Assembly: GCF_949628215.1 (NCBI RefSeq)
Contig: NC_134278.1
Span: 48,760,191-48,824,190 of the forward strand
Direction of reading: 5' to 3'
DNA length: 64,000 nucleotides
DNA from: Phalacrocorax aristotelis
Taxonomy: Eukaryota; Chordata; Aves; Suliformes; Phalacrocoracidae
The notes under the pieces are model-generated. The model worked only from the letters and a program-made list of their open reading frames with translations. It was not told where the DNA came from and searched no databases. The translations under genes were made by a program, and so were the position numbers. This document shows, piece by piece, positions 49,819-64,000 of this stretch; position 1 is the stretch's first letter, and each line of letters starts with the position of its first letter.

Positions 49819-51506
49819 AACTTTGTAGCTAGCAAAGAACCAATCTGATAAATAAAATAGCTTTCCATAAAATACATAACAGCTGTTAGAATTTTGGATT
49901 ACAGGTACTTACATTAAAAACAATGCTCCCATATTCACAAAATCAAAGTTACTGTAAAAACCAGGAGCAAGAACAGAAAAGAAGAATGAAGTAATGTTCC
50001 GCTCACAGTAAAACTACTTGGCAGAAATGCAAAAAGAGTAAGGGTTGCTACTGCCAAATGTTAAGGAGCTAGGACAGAGCTCGCAATAATACTTTTTAAG
50101 TATACCTTTAGAGCTGTCTGTAGTATCCAACACACAAATCTCTATCACCTAGCTTAACAGCAGCAATGTCAGGCATATAGTTCTAGCACTGGTAGATATG
50201 GGGCAACTACTGTGGAGGGAAGTACTGATTATTTGCAGCATACTATTTCTGACATACAAGCAGAACTGTGCTCACAACCACAGCCCAGACAGTTGTAAGG
50301 ATTTTACAGTGGCACTCTCTTGTACCATGGATTTGGCTTGCATTTCTAATACAGTGCTGCCTCCCCTGTGGTGACTTTTAACTCCGATGAACCAAGAGAA
50401 TTCCACATTCAAGTTAGCAATAACACAGACCTAACTGTTGAAAATTTCTCATTCAGCCCACTATTATCTAAAAGTTTTTAAAATTGAACTTATTAAAGTG
50501 TTTCTCATACAACACGTCAAAATTGTATAGTATGATCAGGGATTTGAACATTTAAAAGTCAGTAGGTGGCTGCCAACTTATGCCTTCAAGAATGAGTTTT
50601 CTTTCCAAGCAAAACAGAGCCAATACAGTAAAGAAACCTTCCAAATATGTCCAAATTAGATCACAAGATCTTATCGCTCTTACTGCACATGCAAATAGCC
50701 TTCAGCAAGAGCAATAATATGATTTCATAGCTTTGGAAACTTCAACAATATTAAAATATTTAAGTTTACATCTGAATCCTAACTTTTCTACCTATTTTTC
50801 CACTTACAGACTTTGCATAAATTTACTTGAAAACAGTATAGAAGAGATACTTTAAGCCAGTTCCCTTATGTTTTTACTCTTAAAAGTAGTCATATATATC
50901 TATCACATTTGTTAAATATGCTGAATTTCCCTTAATATAGCATAAAGCTTTACTCAACAGAAACAATCCCCTAAGAAGTTAAACAGCAATCTGATAACTG
51001 CAGAATAAAAAAAAATAGAATTTACCATTGTAACAGTTGGAGGGAAGTGTTGACAGCTTAACTAAAAACCTGATCAAAAGTTGCCAATGGATAATTAACA
51101 ATTTAGCCAAATGCTATTATAAACACCAAACAGATCAAGAGGGGAAACAAAAAAAAAGTAAAAGCATATAAAATTGGCAATACTATCTCAAGTAGCTGTC
51201 AGCAAAGAAAAAGTAGTGGTGCATAAGTAAACTTTCAGATCCCCAACATGAAGCACAAGAATAATTAGGCTTTTTCATTAGTTTGCTAAGACCTCCAAAC
51301 ACACAGAATCTGCTCTTCAAACATTGCTCATGACAATAACTTTACTGTTAAAAGAGGTCTCAAAATGAGTCTCCACTGAAGCTATCAAAGCAAGACTTCA
51401 TTTCATTGAATAGAAAAAAGTGTAAGAATGGGGGAAAGCGACAACAGGCAAAGTTTAAGAAATATTGAGAGATGTCAGAGAAGCCCTGAAGACAATTTGT
51501 GAAGAG

Positions 51507-51521
51507 ACACACACACACACA
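51507..51521 (+). repeat. Short (AC)n microsatellite
   Basis: About seven AC units lie in a HACE1 intron. Confidence 0.85.
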
Positions 51522-53321
51522 AAAATCAAGTGAATATGTAGAAGTGATTAAAGGGAAATGGAAAAAAAACAATGAAAGTTTTGAATGCAAAATTTTGTAC
51601 TGTCAACAAGTACACAGAGAAACAAATTCTTCACTAAGGAAATGTGACACCAGAAAGAGGTCCTAGTTTGAAATCAGGTATAATTTTAAGTGTACAGTTT
51701 TACTTAAGATACCAGCCTGTACTAGATGAACTGGTGTTTTAGATCACAGACTACTCAGCATCTAAACCTTCCATGCCCAGAAACTAGGACTGTCTAGGGA
51801 TTTATGTGCAAAAATGCCAGCTATGTACCAGTATTAGAGGGAACTTTCAAAGGTTAAATTCTTATGGAAAAATACACCTATTACATTTCTCCGGTGACTG
51901 AAAAAACACAACAGGTTCCTGCTAGCTGATACAGAAAAAAAGCTAAACAACTTGGGTTTAAATTCCACCCCAGAGTTCTTAAAAGACATACCAAAAATTT
52001 CTTTCCTACTCAGAAGAAATGGTTAAGAACAAGTCAGTGTGTGACTTGTAACCAAAGTTAATGGTGCTCAAGCACATATTAATCAAACAATATAATTGTT
52101 TACTTGAAAAAAGCATTCCTTAGCATCCAGTAGATTACCCCAAATACCATGAAAATAGTGAATGCAACTTCAGTATCATTTGGAATGTTTTAAGAAGCAT
52201 TTGAAACACAACCTTACATCTTAAAGATCCTTGTTTGCTGTCTAGATTTAGAAATAGCTTAGTCCACTAAAAATGAAAGACCAGCAGCTGGTTGTGCAAC
52301 AGATGTGCAGTTAGAACTGCAGGAATCATTTCTGCGGAGAACAGAAAGAAAAGATCCATGTGCACAGAACTAGCTTCTTAAATTGTCTGTGATCCCTAAA
52401 ACCAATGAAATTCATAATAAATCAAGTGAAACTAATAGAATTTGAAGACTGTCCCTTTTGATGATACATGCATGACTGAAACTCCTTGGTATAAAAGACA
52501 AGGTTTGATGATCTTAATTCATATTTCACCATTGCTTAACCACAAAACTTACAAACAAAAGGTCAACTACTCTACTAATCCTAGAATATGAAGGGAACAT
52601 CAAATTAAGATGGTGCGATCTCTATCTGCCACCAGAAAAAGACATAGATAACACAGCTTAGATTCCACATGTGCATCTATGGATCCACTTTGCAAAATGT
52701 CTGCACACACAAACTCGGCAACTCACCCAGCTCATAGGGGCGTTTATTGCTCAAAACCTTCCCCCACTGCCCCCAAACCATGAAGGAAATAAAGTGGCTT
52801 TTCCTGAAGAACAACGAGAATTTGGGACAGAAATCCTATATAAGGCACAGCCTTGCATAAGGTTCCATCTTCACTTGATCTTGACATGCTGCACTAATGT
52901 TAAATTCAACTCAGCTTTAGGAGAAGGATGTTCTGTTTACACTGACTGAAGTGATACCTAGTTATCTCATATATTAAAGCCTATATTGATTACTGGAGAA
53001 GCCAAGAGCCACATAAATATGCAACAGGAAGAAGAATACAAAGCACAGTTAAATTCACTACTGCCTTGTTAAAAATTGCCTGGGACACCAACAAAGGCCT
53101 CTCGCAAAGTAGTCAACTATAATAAATAAGTAATCAATCATTTTGCTGGCCATACAGGCAGCAAAGGTATTAACACATTTTGTCTACTTTGATCAACATA
53201 TAGAACACCAAAGTATGCAAAACAGTTTCTCATTAGGTGATCTTGCATAGTAATCTGAAGTGTCTTGACTTATTTCAGAGTATCCAGACAATATATTTGG
53301 TGTTATATAAGAGTTTCTCAC

Positions 53322-53392
53322 CTGCCAGTAACGAACTGTAATAGTAATACTCTCTCTTCCTGAGTTAATTCTTCCACAACATCCCAGAACCA
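53322..53392 (-). CDS. HACE1: HACE1 coding exon, HECT C-lobe start (about residues 815-838)
   Basis: This short 71-bp exon encodes 23 full codons, WFWDVVEELTQEERVLLLQF then VTG, plus AG, the first two bases of a serine codon completed by the next exon. The pattern WFW-x-x-V-x-x-[LI]-T-x-E-E-R-x-x-L-L-x-F-V-T-G is diagnostic of HECT domains. The acceptor TTTAG follows a T-rich tract, and the donor is GTGAGA. It is the smallest exon here, and a simple open-frame scan reads through its splice sites into intron sequence, which hides it. The intron after it is the longest complete one (4881 bp) and carries an antisense CR1 copy. Confidence 0.97.
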
Positions 53393-53665
53393 CTAAATGA
53401 AAAATAAGTTAGTTTGTATTTTCCACTAAATACTCATAGTACTTGAAAAGATAACTGTAAAACAACAAAATGAATGTTTGTGTGTTTGTTACCTAAACGA
53501 TGGAAGTTTTCATATGAAATTCATACATAACTAAGTCACAAAGTAGAAATACAGTATAAAAAACCTCCACAAATTTCAGCCAAAATAAGCTTCCATAAAC
53601 ACACACAGAAAACAAAAGGACTTTTATTAAAATGCAAGAGTCTACATTATTAAAAAAAATTTTAC

Positions 53666-53764
53666 CTGAATAACTTGGTCTCCTCTCTCATAGCCACTGG
53701 TATATTCTGTATTTTTTAACCAGTCATTCACATCAATTTCTGGCATACCAGACAACAAAAGCTC
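53666..53764 (-). CDS. HACE1: HACE1 coding exon, HECT lobe boundary (about residues 782-814)
   Basis: This 99-bp exon has phase 0 at both ends and encodes 33 residues, from [20 protein letters not shown] to [13 protein letters not shown]. The motif [14 protein letters not shown] is a family hallmark near the end of the N-lobe (related HECT proteins have LI-x-G-x-x-x-I-D-x-x-D-W). YTSGY and the following I-Q-W-F-W of the next exon lie around the hinge to the C-lobe. The acceptor is CTGAAG and the donor GTAAAA, weaker than the other donors but usable. A 685-bp intron separates it from the upstream exon and a 273-bp intron from the downstream exon. Confidence 0.96.
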
Positions 53765-59309
<5,545 letters not shown>

Positions 59310-59506
59310 CTTGTTTTCCTGTGTAACAAGTATACTTGCACCCCCTGGCTTCAATGGCACTTCTTCCATTGCTCCAAACACATCAGTCTCAACAGAGAAG
59401 GTCAGCTCTAAACCCAGATCGCTGATATCATTATCTAAAATCCACTGCAAGTTCTTTGCATACTCTGGATCAATAGATGCTACATCCTGATAATTTACAG
59501 GTATAC
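59310..59506 (-). CDS. HACE1: HACE1 coding exon, HECT N-lobe (about residues 672-737)
   Basis: This 197-bp exon begins with two bases of a split glycine codon (incoming phase: one base supplied by the upstream exon) and ends on a complete lysine codon. It reads [19 protein letters not shown], then a block with [20 protein letters not shown], then [17 protein letters not shown] and ending LVTQENK. This is HECT N-lobe sequence, the lobe that carries the E2-binding surface in HECT ligases. The acceptor ends in CTAG after a T-rich stretch and the donor is GTAAGT, a strong consensus. It is the first HACE1 exon visible here, and I found no other between it and 64000. Residue numbers assume the 909-residue human length. 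Confidence 0.96.
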
Positions 59507-59628
59507 CTAGAAAAAACAGAGAGACAAAAAACTCAAAAAATAGGATAAAGGGAACAGGGCTCTAACTTAATATACGGTAAAAGACTGCCCTCTAGAGTGA
59601 AACCAGAAGAACGCAGCAGTAGGAAAAA

Positions 59629-59654
59629 GGGGGGGGGGGAAAAGGGGATGGGGG
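59629..59654 (+). repeat. Poly-G (11) with following G runs
   Basis: Eleven consecutive G are followed by AAAA, GGGG, AT and GGGGG inside a HACE1 intron. It is a G-quadruplex candidate on the strand opposite to the gene. The homopolymer length may be inaccurate. Confidence 0.7.
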
Positions 59655-59952
59655 ATTCACTGTTATGAACTACAGCAGAACTGTACTGACTACACTTGGA
59701 AAGTATTAAAGAATCACATTTCCTTTGTATGTTTTTCTTCCCAGCGAAGAAAGTGGCATACTACTAGAGCAACCACAATTTTCACAATTTTAGCTCACTA
59801 ATGGATTTGAGTAAAAGCATTAACCTTATACAGAACACATTGTTTTTAATGAGTCTCCTAAAAAAATTTTAAGCTTTCTACATAACTTTTAGAAACCCAA
59901 ATATATTTCTTTATACAATATCATATTTTCCCCCAGAAAATTATTTAGAACT

Positions 59953-59967
59953 GGGGGGGTGGGGGGG
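59953..59967 (+). repeat. G7-T-G7 tract
   Basis: Two runs of seven G are split by one T, in the HACE1 intron, on the non-template strand side opposite to the gene. Confidence 0.8.
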
Positions 59968-60743
59968 ACAGCCGACGGGAAGACAATCTTTCTGTACTTG
60001 GAACACTCTCCTACTCTTCCATTCTCTTCTTTTTAATCATGTCTGCTATGAGACCTGCTATACAGTTGAAAAAAGTTATTTATAGAAATTTTACATTTTC
60101 AGACTGAACTTAGTCATTTAGAAGCATTAAGAGGAGAGTTGCTAAAAGCTTGACTTTTATCCAAGTACAGGAACTGCCTATTTACAGCCCCTTTGCAGAC
60201 ATGGCACTCAAACAAAGGTGCCTAGAACAAGGTGACTTTCGTGTAAGAGAACTACCCTATTAACTACACAAGAAAGCAAACCCCAATTACTTTAACTCTA
60301 CTGAGACAGAAAAATACCTGGGAAAAGGGGCAGTGGATGCGGGTGGTAGTAGGTTTAGAGAAAAGCAAGTTATTGGGATGTACTCTCTTCAACACCATCT
60401 GTGCATTGTGAAGTGTCACCAGGGACCCATTAATAGAAGTCTTAGCACACTATGGACTGCAGAAGCAGCACCCCAAAGAGTAATACAAAATTCAAAGGTT
60501 AGCAGCCGGTGGAAACGTGCAAGCGCAAACACTGTTACAGTATTTCCCTGGAAGAGCTGACTGGTGCTGAAGTGGTGTATACACAAGCTGTAAGGCATTT
60601 TTTTCTAATAAAAATCAAGCAACACTCCCATTTAAGAGAGGGATATATAATTTACTAATAAATTTTTACTGTCAACTCTCTCAAAAAAATCTAACAGCTG
60701 TCTAGTAGTTTCTAGAGGACTTTTGCTTTTGCCAACTAGTAAG

Positions 60744-60764
60744 CATATGTGCATTTCACATATG
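60744..60764. repeat. 8-bp hairpin with 5-base loop
   Basis: CATATGTG, loop CATTT, then CACATATG, within a HACE1 intron. It may be chance in AT-rich DNA. Confidence 0.6.
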
Positions 60765-63700
60765 AAATGTTTACATAACATCTCTGAGGAATATAAGCAA
60801 AACGTGGAAAAGAAACAGACTGAAAAGTAGGAATCAGAGACTCCTTTAGAGAATAAACTGAACTAGAGCATTATGATGAGATTACATTCATAGTAGCATG
60901 TTGTGAGACAAAAACACTAAGTTCACTCATTTGCTTGATAGATATTTTACCATCAGTAGACTCAAGCCAGACAGTTAAAGAAACTGTCAGATTTATGAGG
61001 ACAAAATTTGAATCCCATGAAATACTATGTGTATCCTCCTCTTGCTGTACCCTTAAGGCACCTGTAGTTTGAAAAGGAAATTTATCTTAGCATAATTGTG
61101 ATAAACAGGTATTTCTGTGCAACCCAGAACTTCAAAAAGATACTACAGGTAAGATCTGAGACAAATTCAGTAACTATTCAAGGATTTGAGGCCTCCAGCT
61201 CAATACACACTGACCCAGAAACTAATTTTAACTTTTGTTTATATAATCCATTTCAAGGAGTATTTTCTATTAGACTTTAGTCCCCTCTTTCACAGTGTTA
61301 ACAGCAGATAGCACAGTTCAGAATTTATCTGCTACGTGTCTTTGTGTGTTGGAGGTGGAAGTTTCCTTTTCCAAACAGAAATGTAATTGGCCCCTTAGAA
61401 AAAAAATACAAAGTAACTGGACAACAGCACTAGTGAAACTATCTTCTCCTCTGGTAAAGCAGAAGGCAGACAGGTTTGTTTTCAAACCGCCTAAGAGACC
61501 TTTTAAATTTCTGACTATATTTCTGCCTCAGTTCTACATCTGTAATAGAGTGCAGCCCTAAATAAACATGAAGTCCTATAGAATAATGTTTGATTTCACA
61601 GCACAAAACCCCATGCAAGCTACGTATCTAGCATCTTATAAAGCACATTAATTGTGTGTTAGCTGGGTCATCACTTAAGTTGATTTTTCCTTGCCTACCA
61701 GTTCATCACAGTGAAAAAAGGTGGTGTGCCCACCTGAGTCTCAAAAAAGTAGCCACATTTGTTCATACAGGTTTCCGCTTCTAATTAACACGCTTCTGCA
61801 TCACGTCTGTTGACTGAAGAGTTCCTTTGAAAGAGGCTCACACTATTCCTCAGATACAGGAGGTCTTACCACACAAGTGGTAGAATTGGTGCCACCAACA
61901 GGAAAGGCTACAGGAAACAAGGATCTCAGTGCAAGGTGATAAACCAAAGGAACAGAAAAAGTCTCAGGCTTTGAAAGATTTCATAATCCACTACTTAAGA
62001 CCTGACAAGTAGCTGAAGGGAATCTCTGTATGTAACCTGGTAACTTGTATTTGGCATCAACAGTCAGCATAACCCATAGCTGAACCTGAAACAAAAATAA
62101 AAAAACCCTAGGAGCATCTGCTGCTGTGCCACTCGGTTTCCTTAAGCAAGAAGAGGGGAGACGCACAGAGCTGAGGGAGAAAGGCCTTGGAAAGGTTTAA
62201 ATAAATCACTGTGACTGAGGTGGAAAAAGCAACTACTTTGGGAAGTGGAGGTGTAATTTTTCCAGTTCTGTGTGTGACAAGTTCAAAAGGTTCATAGGTT
62301 TTTATCACTTATTACTTAAAGCAGCTGAATGTGCACAAACCTCTAGAGTTCCAGGATGCCTGTTCAGCAAAATGACAAGACCTTACTAAGAGGGACTGGT
62401 GAGATCTGAACAGACTACTACTTGTTGCTGTTTGGTTTACAATAGTTACTCTAACAAAATGACAAAAAAAAGTAAACAATAAATCACCTTTTCAGTTCAG
62501 AAACCAACAAATCCAGTACATAATCATGATTCAAACTAGAAAAGAATCCAAATTAATTAGTAGTCATTTCCAAAAGAGGCGACAAGAGCAACACTTGACT
62601 ATTCTCAAGGCGTCACTGAACAGCAGAAAAACGTTTTTCTCGTTTGTGAGTACATCGCACGGAGATTAGCCTGTGAGCATCATTATTCTGCTTACACAGA
62701 GGAATCCCTTGATGTCAGAGGCCAACCTTAAGTCAGTACCCAAACTGTGCCACACAAAGATACGTCTACTTTGGAACCACTTTCCTATGTGAAGGAAAGC
62801 CTGATGAAGCATTGCCAACGCGGTGCTGCTTCAGATTGGGTGTCCTCCATTGCCTCTTGCCCAGTACACACTCTCCTGCAGCAGAAAGTGGTACTGAGGG
62901 AGAGGAGTAAAATGCATCCATTTGTCAAGAAGATCTTGACAAAGATTACTGAGCCTGCACCAAAGTGGAACAGTGTTCCCTGAACACTTTCAGGGGAGAG
63001 AAACAGTAAATCTGAAGTTGATCTCTCCTGGACTCACCAAATACCACAGAAAAACTGTAGGTAGACAGAATGATTACAGAAAACCAGAATGAGATGTAAA
63101 CAATCTCTTAAAAACCTTGCTGGTCTTAAAGTAAGGAGTGGCTCTCGAGGAAAAGTAAAACTTCCAAAATCAAGTTCTTATGCTTCCAAAGATGATTAAA
63201 GAATGGTGCTTAAACACAAACAAAATTCTGCATGCAGCAGCAAAAGAATTTATGTACTTAGAGGAGTAACATGAACTCAAAAGGAATTTACCCTTCCATC
63301 AGACCCTCATGCAAGAGGGAAAGTTTTTCATGACAATGCAGATCAGGGACATCACATCTGACAATCAAGAGGCACAAAGGTTCACAAAGAAGAGCAGAGG
63401 AGATCCCTAGATCAAATATACCACTGGCTATCAGCAGTCCTTCTGTATAAAAGGAAAAGTCACATCTTTATAAAGACTTCTGCCCAATCCTCTTGAGTGC
63501 TACAGTAAGCGTATGAACTAACTTTCCTCGTGAAGGAGACAGGATGAACCTGCATTAGTTTTGAAACATTATTTCAGGAAATGAGTAGCGTTTATTGGAG
63601 TGGGTAGACAGGGAGGTTCACAACATTATGGATTCACCTTTGCAGAGTCTTTATATGACTCAAGAACTGGAGACATAATAAAGAATGGCTGATAGATTTT

Positions 63701-64000
63701 GCTAGAGTTCATAAACATTATCAACTTTTTAAGCCTGCCCTAAGTTAACTACGGAATGATTATTTTCATTTCTCAGAAATGACAAGACAGGACGGATGAA
63801 TTTCACAACTGTGGTGCACATAATTACATGCACCACAAAAACAACTGGCTGCACTAATCTGCCTTTCAGGCTTTCCTAGTCAGCAACCTAAAAGACAACT
63901 AAATTATGTGATCATGCTTTAGAAAAATTAATGATGCCTTCTTTGTTTTTAATTTAAGATTCATATTCAAATATAAATTGAAAGATTAGTAATTTTATTA

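Larger units (their letters stand above)
59507..64000 (-). other. HACE1 intron, partial (no further exon seen)
   Basis: I looked for the preceding HACE1 exon (HECT N-lobe, ending ...SFYKHILG) on the minus strand and did not find it, so the intron runs past the window. It contains G-rich tracts (59629-59654, 59953-59967), a short hairpin (60744-60764) and no transposon that I can recognise. An acceptor-like site at about 62087 precedes an open stretch that does not resemble HACE1. Confidence 0.8.

Noticed and set aside
61995..62087. A possible minus-strand exon after an acceptor-like T-rich TTTCAG, reading VQLWVMLTVDAKYKLPGYIQ.
   Set aside because: It does not resemble any part of the HACE1 HECT domain that should lie upstream of residue 672, and a join to the next exon has no support. 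I treat it as a chance open stretch in the intron.

Overview
The window is vertebrate nuclear DNA, almost certainly from a bird. Two things show this. At least five pieces of the CR1 LINE family are present, several with the typical avian 3' tail (short tandem copies of ATTCTGTG). There is also a small fragment resembling an avian endogenous-retrovirus LTR. Genes are split by GT-AG introns, and nothing bacterial or organellar is visible.

The only protein-coding gene I can support is on the minus strand from about 47.25 kb to the right edge. It is the 3' part of HACE1, a HECT-domain E3 ubiquitin ligase. Six consecutive coding exons (59310-59506, 54450-54581, 53666-53764, 53322-53392, 48327-48440, 47804-47906) join in frame. 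All splice sites used are AG/GT and no frame is broken. Together they encode 238 residues, equal to about residues 672-909 if the protein has the human length. This is the second half of the HECT N-lobe and all of the C-lobe. The catalytic cysteine codon is split by the last intron. A 3' UTR of about 550 bases follows, with a plausible poly(A) signal at 47271-47276. The upstream exons (ankyrin repeats and the start of HECT) lie beyond 64000.

Bases 1-47250 lie downstream of HACE1 and I find no gene in them. In other vertebrates this side of HACE1 is a long gene-poor interval before GRIK2, which fits, although GRIK2 itself is not visible here. The interval holds CR1 copies at 2029-2445 (+), 19525-20745 (-, with reverse-transcriptase coding sequence), 28555-29600 (-) and 37570-38428 (+). 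It also holds a 73-bp LTR-like remnant at 9594-9666, several probable L2/MIR-like fossils, G-rich tracts, AT-rich tracts and simple repeats. A further CR1 copy (49196-49818, +) sits antisense in a HACE1 intron.

The many open frames of 60-137 codons outside HACE1 and CR1 look like chance. They overlap on both strands, lack recognisable domains and often sit in low-complexity DNA. I see no tRNA, rRNA or CRISPR and no convincing new gene system. The observations worth checking concern HACE1 gene structure, the state of the CR1 copies and a few local DNA-structure candidates.
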